Shown here: positions 16,674 through 24,398 of the stretch, in pieces
Numbering within the stretch: the first letter of the stretch is position 1
Layout: every line of letters starts with the position of its first letter
From: Actinomycetota bacterium
Lineage (GTDB): Bacteria > Actinomycetota > Acidimicrobiia > Acidimicrobiales > RAAP-2
NCBI GenBank assembly: GCA_021324045.1
Contig: JAJPJV010000015.1
Span: 1 to 64,000, forward strand
DNA length: 64,000 nucleotides
Reading direction: 5' to 3'
Translations under genes and position numbers: made by a program
Notes under the pieces: generated by a model
Databases searched by the model: none
What the model was told of the DNA's origin: nothing
The model's input: only the letters and a program-made list of their open reading frames with translations

Positions 16674-17840
16674 GTGGATGAGCGCAGGGTCAGCCTCGTA
16701 GGTTCCACCGGCTCGATCGGCACGCAGGCGGTCGAAGTGGTCAACGCCAGCGACGGCCGCTTCCGAGTCGTTGCTCTTGCCGCGCAGCGTTCGCTTGACC
16801 GCCTCGTCGAACAGGCTAGCCAACTGCGGCCGGAGCTGGTCGTGATCGGCGACGCCAGCTTGGCACCGGAGTTGGCCGCCCGCGTGCCGAAGGGAACCGA
16901 AGTGCAAGCCGGTCCGGAAGGGTTATTGGCAGCGGCGACGGCGGCGGAGGTGGTCGTCAACGGGGTGGTGGGGTTCGCCGGGCTGCCCGTCACGATGGCA
17001 GCGCTGTCAGCGGGGAAGCGCCTCGCGCTTGCGAACAAAGAGTCCTTGATCGCCGGTGGACCGGTCGTCCAAGCCGTCCGGCGCACCCCCGGTGCCGAGA
17101 TCGTGCCGGTGGACTCGGAGCATTGCGCCATCCATCAGTGCCTGTCGTCGGTCGGCGATCGGGCTCCGTTGGCGTGCCTGCGGATCACTGCGTCGGGTGG
17201 GCCCTTCCGGGGCAAGCGTCTTCACGAGTTGACCACGATCGGCATTGCCGATGCGTTGGCGCACCCGACATGGCAGATGGGCCCGAAGCTCACCATCGAC
17301 TCCTCGACCCTTATGAACAAGGGACTGGAGGTCATCGAGGCCCATGAGCTCTTCGGCGTTCCCTTCGACCAGATCGACGTGGTGATCCATCCCCAATCGG
17401 TGGTGCATTCGATGGTCGAGCTGGTGGACGGGTCGACCATCGCGCAGCTGTCACTGCCCGACATGCGCCTGCCGATCGGCTACGCGATGGGGTGGCCGGA
17501 GCGGCTTCCTGCGGCATTCGGTGCGATCGACTGGTCGGCGCCGTTCGCGTTGACCTTCGAGCCACCCGACCGCGAGGTGTTCCGCTGCCTGGACCTGGCC
17601 TACCAGGCAGGACGTGCGGGAGGCAGTGCTCCCGCGTGGCTCAACGCGGCGAACGAGGTAGCGGTCGCGGCATTCCTCGAAGGTGGAATCGGGTGGCTAG
17701 ACATCGGGGCCGTGGTCGAAGAGACGCTCGATTCCTGGCCCGATGAGCCGCTCGACTCGATCGAGGCGGTGCTTGAAGCCGACCGCTCGGCGCGCGAGCG
17801 GGCCGCCGCTGCAGTGCAACGCCGTCGCTTCGCGGCGTGA
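16674..17840 (+). CDS. dxr: 1-deoxy-D-xylulose 5-phosphate reductoisomerase
   Basis: Dxr (IspC) converts DXP to MEP, the committed step of the non-mevalonate isoprenoid pathway. The 388-residue protein has the NADPH-binding GSTGSIGTQAVEV near the start, LANKESLIAGG, the metal/substrate residues PVDSEHCAIHQCL, and SGGPFRG followed by MGPKLTIDSSTLMNKGLE. The GTG start has a GGAGAG site 6 bases upstream. The stop overlaps the rseP start (GTGA), and ispG of the same pathway comes next but one. Confidence 0.95.
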   Translation: MDERRVSLVGSTGSIGTQAVEVVNASDGRFRVVALAAQRSLDRLVEQASQLRPELVVIGDASLAPELAARVPKGTEVQAGPEGLLAAATAAEVVVNGVVGFAGLPVTMAALSAGKRLALANKESLIAGGPVVQAVRRTPGAEIVPVDSEHCAIHQCLSSVGDRAPLACLRITASGGPFRGKRLHELTTIGIADALAHPTWQMGPKLTIDSSTLMNKGLEVIEAHELFGVPFDQIDVVIHPQSVVHSMVELVDGSTIAQLSLPDMRLPIGYAMGWPERLPAAFGAIDWSAPFALTFEPPDREVFRCLDLAYQAGRAGGSAPAWLNAANEVAVAAFLEGGIGWLDIGAVVEETLDSWPDEPLDSIEAVLEADRSARERAAAAVQRRRFAA

Positions 17841-19129
17841 GCCCGCAGTCGCCGGCACCCGAGACCTCCTCGAGTCCATCCAGTGCCGGTGCGCTCGTTC
17901 GCCTCACCCTTGCGATCGCTGCGATCGTGACGGTGGCCCTCGTGCTCGGCGCCGGCGACCTGCTCATCGTCATCATCGCGATCCTCGCCATGGTGATGCT
18001 CCACGAGCTCGGTCACCTGCTCGCCGCGAAGTGGGCGCGGATGAAGGTCACCGAGTACTTCATCGGTTTCGGCCCCCGGCTGTGGTCGATCCGTCGAGGC
18101 GAAACCACTTACGGAGTCAAGGCCATCCCTGCCGGCGGGTACGTGAAGATCCCCGGGATGACCAACCTCGAGGAGGTGGATCCCGCCGACGAGCCACGGA
18201 CCTATCGCCAGCAGCCCTTCCGCAAGCGCCTCGTGGTCGCCTGTGCCGGATCGTTCATGCACTATCTGATGGCTTTCGTGCTCGCGTGGGGGGCACTGGT
18301 GTTCATCGGGGCACCGTCTGCGTCGGTCGTGCAGATCCAGGGCTTCACCCGGTTCCAGGGCATGACGGAGAACCCGGCCCAGCGGGCGGGATTGCGGATC
18401 GGCGACCGCGTGATCGCGGTCGACGGGCATGCGCTGCGTTCCTTGGACTCCTTGAGCAACGTGATCAGCCACGACGCCGGCAAAGTCGTCCACCTGCTCG
18501 TCGAGCGTGACGGGCACGAGCGGACGATCACGGTCATCCCGGTCAACGGCGTGTCGACGCACAACGGTCAGACGGTCCGCCCGGTCGCAGGGACCCAGCA
18601 CGGCTACATCGGCGTCGAGCTCACCGCAGCGGCAGTTCCGGAGAACCCCGTTGGCGCGTTGGGCGGCGCAGCCTCCGTCGTTGGCCACACGACGGTCAAC
18701 GCCGTCACCGGCCTGGCACACCTGTTCTCGCCGCATGGGATCTCGACCTACATCGCCGAGGTGACCAACCCCAGCGTCGCCGCCCAGGACCAGCGCAGCG
18801 GTGTCGCCCGCCCGGTCTCGATCGTCGGTGCCGTCCGGGAGGCGACGCAGGGAGCGCGAGCCGGCGCGGGGCCGCTCATCGAGGTGCTCATCGCCATCAA
18901 CATCTTCGTCGGGCTCCTCAATATGCTCCCGATGCTCCCCCTCGACGGCGGACATGTGGCGATCGCCCTCTACGAACGAGTCCGGACGCGCCGTGGTCGT
19001 CCCTACTACCAGGCGGACGCCGCGAAGCTCCTCCCTGTCGCCTACGCGTTCATGTTGGTGCTCGCGCTCCTTGTCTCCTCCTCGCTGTACCTCGACATCA
19101 CCCACCCGGTGCCGAACCCCTTCGGGTAG
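17837..19129 (+). CDS. rseP: Site-2 intramembrane metalloprotease (RseP/Rip1 family)
   Basis: An M50 zinc protease that cleaves membrane-bound anti-sigma factors or signal peptides within the membrane. The 430-residue protein has HELGH near residue 56 in the first conserved helix, a PDZ domain around residues 170-245 (NPAQRAGLRIGDRVIAVDG), and the second zinc motif NMLPMLPLDGGH near 361-372. Hydrophobic segments flank these sites. It begins on the dxr stop (GTGA) and sits between dxr and ispG exactly as Rip1 does in mycobacteria. Substrates are not identifiable. Confidence 0.93.
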   Translation: MSPQSPAPETSSSPSSAGALVRLTLAIAAIVTVALVLGAGDLLIVIIAILAMVMLHELGHLLAAKWARMKVTEYFIGFGPRLWSIRRGETTYGVKAIPAGGYVKIPGMTNLEEVDPADEPRTYRQQPFRKRLVVACAGSFMHYLMAFVLAWGALVFIGAPSASVVQIQGFTRFQGMTENPAQRAGLRIGDRVIAVDGHALRSLDSLSNVISHDAGKVVHLLVERDGHERTITVIPVNGVSTHNGQTVRPVAGTQHGYIGVELTAAAVPENPVGALGGAASVVGHTTVNAVTGLAHLFSPHGISTYIAEVTNPSVAAQDQRSGVARPVSIVGAVREATQGARAGAGPLIEVLIAINIFVGLLNMLPMLPLDGGHVAIALYERVRTRRGRPYYQADAAKLLPVAYAFMLVLALLVSSSLYLDITHPVPNPFG

Positions 19130-19152
19130 CGCTCGGGGCTGTCCCCGGCGGT

Positions 19153-19200
19153 GCCAGGACCCGTCGCGCCGGACACGTCGGACGTCAGGGGGGTCCTGGC
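19153..19200 (+). promoter_or_regulatory. Perfect 10-bp inverted repeat upstream of ispG
   Basis: GCCAGGACCC at 19153-19162 pairs exactly with GGGTCCTGGC at 19191-19200 around a 28-base GC-rich loop. It lies in the 106-base gap between rseP and ispG, with no T-run after it, so it is not a standard terminator. It could be a leader structure or an RNA-stability element. Confidence 0.35.
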
Positions 19201-19235
19201 GCACCGGTGCCGGCGGGAGGAGGCACAATGGGTGA

Positions 19236-20465
19236 GTGGACCCCTCTGCCAACCTGCTCTCCCCTCGGAAGAAGACCCGCCAGATCCACATCGGCGACGT
19301 GGCCATCGGCGGGGGCGCGCCGATCTCGGTGCAGTCGATGACGACGACCAAGACGAGCGACGTCGACGCAACGCTCGCCCAGATCTACGAGCTGGCTGCA
19401 GCAGGAGCCGACATCGTGCGGTGCACGTGCAACGATGCGGCCGCTGCGGAGGGCCTGGCCCAGATCGTCCCGCGCTCCCCGGTGCCGATCGTGGCCGACA
19501 TCCACTTCCATCATGAGATGGCCCTCGCCGCCCTCGAGGCGGGAGTCCATGGCCTTCGACTCAACCCCGGGAACCTGCGCAAGGAGTCCGAGATCAAGCT
19601 CGTGGCATCGGAGGCCAGGGATCGGGGCGTGCCGATCCGCATCGGCGTGAACGCAGGGTCCTTACATCCCGACATCGCCGCACGGTTCGGCGGGGCGACT
19701 CCTGAGGCCCTGGTCGAGTCGGCGCGCATCGAGCTCGCCTACTTCGAAGAGGTGGGCTTCTCCGATGTCAAGATCTCCGTCAAGGCCTCGTCGGTTGCGT
19801 TGATGATCGCTGCATACCGGCTTGCGTCTGAGTGCTTCGACCATCCCCTTCACCTCGGGGTCACCGAAGCCGGACCGCCTCCGGGTGGGTTGATCAAAGG
19901 AACCGTTGGCATCGGAACGTTGCTGGCGGAAGGCATCGGCGACACCATTCGCTACTCGCTGACGGCTGATCCGGTCGAAGAAGCGCGCGCCGGACGCCAG
20001 CTGCTCGAGGCCCTCGGCCTTCGCGAGCGCAAGGGGCTCGATCTCATCGCCTGTCCGTCGTGTGGTCGTGCGCAGGTCGATGTGATTGCGATCGCCAAGG
20101 AGGCGCAGGCCGCCCTCGAGGAGCGGAGCCTGCCGATCCAGGTGGCAGTCATGGGTTGCGTCGTGAACGGGCCGGGGGAGGCGCGCAGCGCTGATCTCGG
20201 GATCGCCGCGGGCAAGCACAAAGGGCACCTTTTCATCCGTGGCGAGATCGTACGGGTCGTTCCCGAGGACCAGATGGTCGAGGCCTTGGTCGAGGAGGCC
20301 GAACGACTGGTGGCCGAGGGTGTCGAAGCACGGCTCGCCGCCGCAGACTCGCGCGCGGCCGAAGAAGCCGAGGCTGATCGTCGTTCGTTGCTCGAAGAAA
20401 CCGGCACGGACCCCAATGCCGCAGCGGTGAAGATCTCCCACATCCGCAGTCGGTACGCGTCCTGA
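19236..20465 (+). CDS. ispG: 4-hydroxy-3-methylbut-2-enyl diphosphate synthase (IspG)
   Basis: IspG is the iron-sulfur enzyme that converts MEcPP to HMBPP late in the MEP pathway. The 409-residue protein shows PISVQSMTTTKTSDVDAT at the N-terminal barrel, GLRLNPGN, and three [4Fe-4S] ligands: CPSCGR at about residues 273 and 276 and GCVVNGPGE near 308. The last 40 residues are a charged tail beyond the usual end. The start is a GTG. A GGGAGGAGG lies rather far upstream, and a CACAAT sits 6 bases before the GTG, so either a leadered or a leaderless message is possible. Confidence 0.95.
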   Translation: MDPSANLLSPRKKTRQIHIGDVAIGGGAPISVQSMTTTKTSDVDATLAQIYELAAAGADIVRCTCNDAAAAEGLAQIVPRSPVPIVADIHFHHEMALAALEAGVHGLRLNPGNLRKESEIKLVASEARDRGVPIRIGVNAGSLHPDIAARFGGATPEALVESARIELAYFEEVGFSDVKISVKASSVALMIAAYRLASECFDHPLHLGVTEAGPPPGGLIKGTVGIGTLLAEGIGDTIRYSLTADPVEEARAGRQLLEALGLRERKGLDLIACPSCGRAQVDVIAIAKEAQAALEERSLPIQVAVMGCVVNGPGEARSADLGIAAGKHKGHLFIRGEIVRVVPEDQMVEALVEEAERLVAEGVEARLAAADSRAAEEAEADRRSLLEETGTDPNAAAVKISHIRSRYAS

Positions 20466-20514
20466 ACCGTTTCGGCGCGTCTTGGGCTGGAGCGGAGAGA
20501 AGAGATGGGAGCGG

Positions 20515-20532
20515 CCGTCGGAGGACCGACGG
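20515..20532 (+). other. Short hairpin between ispG and proS
   Basis: CCGTCGG and CCGACGG form a perfect 7-bp stem with a 4-base AGGA loop, 30 bases before the proS start. No T-run follows. No T-box elements were recognised, so tRNA-sensing control of proS is not indicated. Confidence 0.25.
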
Positions 20533-20562
20533 GGGCGAGCGGTCGTCGAGTGGGCAGGTAAC

Positions 20563-21987
20563 GTGACAGCTCTGTCCGGAGCTTCGACGACGCTGACCCC
20601 TCGCGCCACCGACTTCCCGCGCTGGTACCAAGAAGTGGTGGCGCGTGCCGAGCTGGCCGAGAACGGACCCGTTCGAGGGACCATGGTGATCCGTCCATGG
20701 GGGTACGCGATCTGGGAGCGGTTGCAGGCCGCTCTCGACGAGCGGATCAAGGCGACCGGGGCGCAGAACGCGTACTTCCCGCTGTTCATCCCGGAGTCCT
20801 ATCTCCGGCTCGAGGCCGAGCATGTCGAAGGCTTCAGTCCCGAGCTCGCCGTGGTGACCCACGGTGGCGGCCGGTTGCTCGAGGAGCCCGTGGTCATCCG
20901 GCCGACGAGCGAGACGGTCATCAACAGCTTCTTCGCCAAGTGGGTGCAGAGCTATCGGGACCTCCCGTTGCTCGTCAACCAGTGGGCGAACGTGGTGCGC
21001 TGGGAGCTTCGCACCCGGCTGTTCCTCCGGACGACGGAATTCCTCTGGCAGGAGGGCCACACCGCCCACGCGACCGAGGAAGAAGCACGCCACTACGCCC
21101 TACGCATCCTTCGCGAGGTGTACCAGTCCACCCTCGAGGAGGTGGCCGCGATCCCCGTGCTCATCGGGCGAAAGACCGAGCGGGAGCGCTTCGCGGGCGC
21201 CGTCCGTACGTGGACGTGCGAGGCGATGATGGGTGACGGCAAGGCCCTGCAGATGGGGACAAGTCATGAGCTCGGTCAGAACTTCGCGCGGGTGTTCGGC
21301 ATCCAGTTCAGTGACGAGTCCGGCGAGCTCCGCTTCGCGTGGCAGACCTCCTGGGGTGTGTCGTCACGCTTGATCGGTGCGTTGATCATGGTCCATGGCG
21401 ATGATTTCGGCCTGCGGCTCCCCCCTGCGCTCGCACCGGCGGAGGTCGTCGTACTCGTCGTCAGGGACGGCGAGGGCGTCGTCGAGGCGGCGGAGGCCGT
21501 GGTCGCGGAGCTCCACACCCGGGGCGTGCGAGCCCGCCTCGATCGCCGCAGTGACGTCTCCTTCGGCCGGCGCTCGGTCGACTGGGAGCTCAAAGGGGTT
21601 CCCGTTCGCGTCGAGATCGGGCCCCGGGACCTCGCGCAGGGTCGAGCCGTCCTCGTCCTCCGGCACCGGCGGACCAAGACCACCGTGCCCCTTGCGGGCG
21701 TGACGACCGAGGTGACCGCCGCGCTCGCGCGCGTTGCCGGGGAGCTCCACGCCGAAGCGGCCTCCTTCGCACGAGCGCGAACTCATGAGGTCGACGACGT
21801 CGAGGGGGCGCGTCAAGCCGGGGTGGAGGGCTTCGCCAGGGTGCCATGGCGTGCGATCGGCCCCAAGGGGGAAGACCAGCTGGCTGCCGATTCCCTCAGC
21901 GTCCGTTGCCTGCAGGCAACGGACGGGCGGCTGGCCGATCCCGGCGAGGAGGAAGACCTCGTCGCGATCGTGGGTCGCGCGTACTGA
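20563..21987 (+). CDS. proS: Prolyl-tRNA synthetase, archaeal/eukaryote-like short type
   Basis: ProRS charges tRNA-Pro. This 474-residue enzyme lacks the editing insertion of the usual bacterial type (about 570-590 residues). It instead matches the archaeal/eukaryotic-like form: GTMVIRPWGYAIWERLQ, FPLFIPESYL, VVIRPTSETVINSFF, LRTTEFLWQEGHTAHAT, MGTSHELGQNFA and a final Tyr (GRAY). The location between ispG and rimP is where actinobacteria keep their bacterial-type proS, suggesting replacement in place. The start is the GTG 17 codons before DFPRWYQEVV, with only a weak ribosome site. Confidence 0.92.
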   Translation: MTALSGASTTLTPRATDFPRWYQEVVARAELAENGPVRGTMVIRPWGYAIWERLQAALDERIKATGAQNAYFPLFIPESYLRLEAEHVEGFSPELAVVTHGGGRLLEEPVVIRPTSETVINSFFAKWVQSYRDLPLLVNQWANVVRWELRTRLFLRTTEFLWQEGHTAHATEEEARHYALRILREVYQSTLEEVAAIPVLIGRKTERERFAGAVRTWTCEAMMGDGKALQMGTSHELGQNFARVFGIQFSDESGELRFAWQTSWGVSSRLIGALIMVHGDDFGLRLPPALAPAEVVVLVVRDGEGVVEAAEAVVAELHTRGVRARLDRRSDVSFGRRSVDWELKGVPVRVEIGPRDLAQGRAVLVLRHRRTKTTVPLAGVTTEVTAALARVAGELHAEAASFARARTHEVDDVEGARQAGVEGFARVPWRAIGPKGEDQLAADSLSVRCLQATDGRLADPGEEEDLVAIVGRAY

Positions 21988-22032
21988 GGAGGACGTCGAG
22001 GACTTCGCGGACAGAAATCCAGGCGGGACTGG

Positions 22033-22038
22033 TATAGT
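22033..22038 (+). promoter_or_regulatory. Putative -10 box (TATAGT) of the rimP-nusA-infB operon
   Basis: TATAGT is a close match to the consensus and lies 45 bases after proS. A weak GGACA-like -35 sits about 19 bases upstream. Transcription would begin near 22045 and would meet the hairpin at 22075-22100 almost at once. Confidence 0.4.
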
Positions 22039-22074
22039 CGCATCGCTATCCGGTCCAGTCTCAAGGATCTCGGT

Positions 22075-22105
22075 AAAGCGTGGGCCGCCGCCCACGCTTT
22101 CCTTT
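22075..22105 (+). terminator. Rho-independent terminator or attenuator between proS and rimP
   Basis: AAAGCGTGGGC (22075-22085) and GCCCACGCTTT (22090-22100) form a perfect 11-bp stem with a CGCC loop, followed by CCTTTT. It is the clearest intrinsic terminator in the window. It may end proS transcription, but it lies downstream of a good -10 box and so could also attenuate rimP-nusA-infB. Confidence 0.65.
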
Positions 22106-22207
22106 TGCCGGGGTCGCAGGGTTGGGCGGGGAGCGAGGTCGTCGAAGGGCGCCGGGGCGATCCGGCGGAAGGGATGCGACGAGTCCGAAGTTCGAGAGGA
22201 GGTGGCG

Positions 22208-22789
22208 ATGCAGGAGGACCTGGAGACGGCACTGTCTCCCGTGCTCGCCGCCTCAGGGCTCGAGCTGGTCGACGTGCACCGTGGTCCCCGCCAGGTCAAA
22301 GTGGTCGTCGACCGCGTCGGCGGTGTCGACATCGACGCGCTGGCTGAGGTCACGAGCAGGGTCTCGCGGGTGCTCGACGGGCTCGACTTGTTCCCCGGGC
22401 GCTACACCCTCGAGGTGACGAGTCCGGGTCTCGAGCGACCCTTGAGGACCCCGGACCACTTCGCGCGGGCGATCGGCGAGACCATCTCGGTGCGCGCACG
22501 CGCGGACGGCGGTGCGGTCGTCAAGGTGCGTGGCCGCCTCGTGGCCAGCGACGACCGGAAGTTCGTCGTGGAGGGTCCAGAAGTTCCCGGCGGTTCCCAG
22601 GCCATTTTGTTCGAGGCGCTGGACCGAGCGCGCACTGTGTTCGAGTGGGCGCCGGCACCCAAGCCCTCGCGGCGTCCGTCAGCGAAGGCATCACATCAGG
22701 CGTCGCAGGAGCCCTCGCGATCCATTTCGCCGGGGGCGACGCGGCCGCGCCGTTCGGGCACGCACGCGCTTGGCTCGGGGGTGAGATGA
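22208..22789 (+). CDS. rimP: Ribosome maturation factor RimP
   Basis: RimP is needed for late maturation of the 30S subunit. The 193-residue protein has the family motifs GLELVDVHRG, VDIDALAEVTSRVSRVLD, YTLEVTSPGLERPL and the C-terminal SH3-like half up to about residue 150. The last 40 residues are a Ser/Pro/Arg-rich tail. The ATG follows a strong GAGAGGAGGT site by 5 bases; the GTG two codons earlier lies inside that site. The stop overlaps the nusA start (ATGA). Confidence 0.92.
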   Translation: MQEDLETALSPVLAASGLELVDVHRGPRQVKVVVDRVGGVDIDALAEVTSRVSRVLDGLDLFPGRYTLEVTSPGLERPLRTPDHFARAIGETISVRARADGGAVVKVRGRLVASDDRKFVVEGPEVPGGSQAILFEALDRARTVFEWAPAPKPSRRPSAKASHQASQEPSRSISPGATRPRRSGTHALGSGVR

Positions 22790-23946
22790 GCAAGACGAAC
22801 TTCGAGTTCCTCGACGCGTTGTCCCAGATCGCTCGCGACAAGGGCATCAAGGTCGAGACGTTGCTGGACGCGCTGGCCAACGCCCTGGTGGCAGCGTACA
22901 AGCGGCGTCCTGACGCGGCCGAGGAGGCAGTCGTCACCATCGACCCCGACTCTGGCGAGATCAGGGTCTACGGCCAGGAGCTCGACGACGAGGGCAACGT
23001 CATTCGCGAGTGGGACGACACCCCCGAGGATTTCGGGCGCATCGCTGCCCAGACGGCCAAGCAGGTGATCCTGCAACGGATCCGCGAGGTCGAGCGGGAC
23101 ATGAAGTACGAGGAGTACGCCGGTCGCGAGGGAGACATCGTCACCGGCATCGTGCAGCAAACCGACAATCGCTACACCCTGCTCGACCTCGGGAAGGTAG
23201 AAGCGCTCCTCCCGCAGGCCGAACAGGTTCCCCACGAACGCTACGACCACGGCGCCCGCTTGAAGGCATACATCGTGGAGGTCCGAAAGACCACGAAGGG
23301 TCCCCAGATCGTCGTCAGCCGCACGCATCCGGGATTGATCAAGCGCCTCTTCGAGCTGGAGGTCCCGGAGATCTCCTCTGGGATCGTCGAGCTGAAGGCC
23401 GTCGCCCGGGAGCCGGGACATCGGACGAAGATCGCCGTGTGGTCCAACGACCCCAACGTCGATCCGGTCGGCGCGTGCGTCGGGGCCCGAGGCTCGCGCG
23501 TCCGCATGGTGACCAACGAGCTCCGCGGGGAGCGCATCGACGTGGTGCCTTTCTCCGATGACCCCGTCGAGCTCATCCAGAACGCGCTCGCACCCGCGAG
23601 GGTGCGCGAGGTCCGGCTCGACGAGGAGACGGGGACAGCGACGGTCATCGTCAGTGACTACCAGTTGTCCCTCGCGATTGGGAAGGAGGGCCAGAACGCT
23701 CGGCTCGCGGCTCGGCTGACGGGTTGGCGCATCGACATCAAGAGCGAGTCGCAGCTCCACGAAGAGGAGTCGTACTCGGGCACTGATTGGGCCGAAGGCG
23801 AGTGGGTCGAGGACGAGTCCGGTGAGATGGTGTGGCGCCCGGCGGAGGGTGGCGAAGCGATCTCTGCGCAGGAGTGGTCCGAGGCGCCCGAGGAGCCTGC
23901 AGCGCAGGCGGAACCCCTCACCGAACAGCCCGCAGATCCCGGATAG
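22786..23946 (+). CDS. nusA: Transcription termination/antitermination factor NusA
   Basis: NusA binds RNA polymerase and RNA to control pausing, termination and antitermination. In 386 residues it has the N-terminal RNAP-binding domain (1-125), an S1 domain (about 130-200, [19 protein letters not shown]), and two KH domains ([21 protein letters not shown] and [19 protein letters not shown]). The end is an acidic, Glu/Trp-rich tail of about 55 residues in place of the C-terminal AR domains of enterobacteria. The ATG overlaps the rimP stop; ylxR and infB follow. Confidence 0.95.
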   Translation: MSKTNFEFLDALSQIARDKGIKVETLLDALANALVAAYKRRPDAAEEAVVTIDPDSGEIRVYGQELDDEGNVIREWDDTPEDFGRIAAQTAKQVILQRIREVERDMKYEEYAGREGDIVTGIVQQTDNRYTLLDLGKVEALLPQAEQVPHERYDHGARLKAYIVEVRKTTKGPQIVVSRTHPGLIKRLFELEVPEISSGIVELKAVAREPGHRTKIAVWSNDPNVDPVGACVGARGSRVRMVTNELRGERIDVVPFSDDPVELIQNALAPARVREVRLDEETGTATVIVSDYQLSLAIGKEGQNARLAARLTGWRIDIKSESQLHEEESYSGTDWAEGEWVEDESGEMVWRPAEGGEAISAQEWSEAPEEPAAQAEPLTEQPADPG

Positions 23947-23968
23947 ACGAAGACAGGAGCGTTCCTCC

Positions 23969-24253
23969 GTTCAACCCCTCCACGCGGTTCGAACCTGCGT
24001 TGGTTGCCGCCGTCGCGGCAGTGCCGCGGGAATGGTCCGACTCGTCCTCACACCCGAGGGGGCGCTGGCCCTCGGGCCGGGACCTGGGCGAGGAGCATGG
24101 GTCTGCTCGATCGGCTGCTTCGAGCGTGCGGCAGCCCGGCGAGCCCTCGACCGTGCGTTCCGGCGCCGTGTCGTGGAGTCGTCGGTCGGCGTGATGATCG
24201 ACCAGCTTCGTCGTGCGTTCTCGGAGCTGGGAACCCCCGGGGAACGGGATTGA
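23969..24253 (+). CDS. ylxR: YlxR family protein (RnpM-like) with no standard start codon in place
   Basis: YlxR is a small nucleic-acid-binding protein encoded between nusA and infB; in Bacillus it has been reported to modulate RNase P. The core [17 protein letters not shown] and [17 protein letters not shown] is intact. The coordinates start at a GTT because an AGGAG site lies 9 bases upstream and the conserved region begins six codons later. No ATG, GTG or TTG exists in this frame nearer than GTG 23849, about 100 bases inside nusA. A start there would add some 45 basic residues. Either an unusual start, an overlapping gene or a sequence error is implied. Confidence 0.75.
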   Translation, partial: VQPLHAVRTCVGCRRRGSAAGMVRLVLTPEGALALGPGPGRGAWVCSIGCFERAAARRALDRAFRRRVVESSVGVMIDQLRRAFSELGTPGERD

Positions 24254-24321
24254 GCGCATGCCGGTGCCAGGGGAGTCAGGATGCCCGGCGGTGACGTGCA
24301 ATATGGGAGAATAGGAAGCCG

Positions 24322-24327
24322 TTGACA
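24322..24327 (+). promoter_or_regulatory. Possible -35 box (TTGACA) upstream of infB
   Basis: A perfect TTGACA lies 72 bases before the infB start. The expected -10 region reads CAGTGT, a poor match, so a separate infB promoter is only a possibility. Confidence 0.2.
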
Positions 24328-24398
24328 GAGGTCGACGACCGGCGCAGTGTCGGAGCGGCTGACCCCTGAACCACCACACCGAAGGATTCGATCGAGCG

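Noticed and set aside
20466-20562. T-box leader before proS
   Set aside because: The gap is under 100 bases, with only a 7-bp hairpin; no T-box sequence, specifier loop or terminator/antiterminator pair was recognised.
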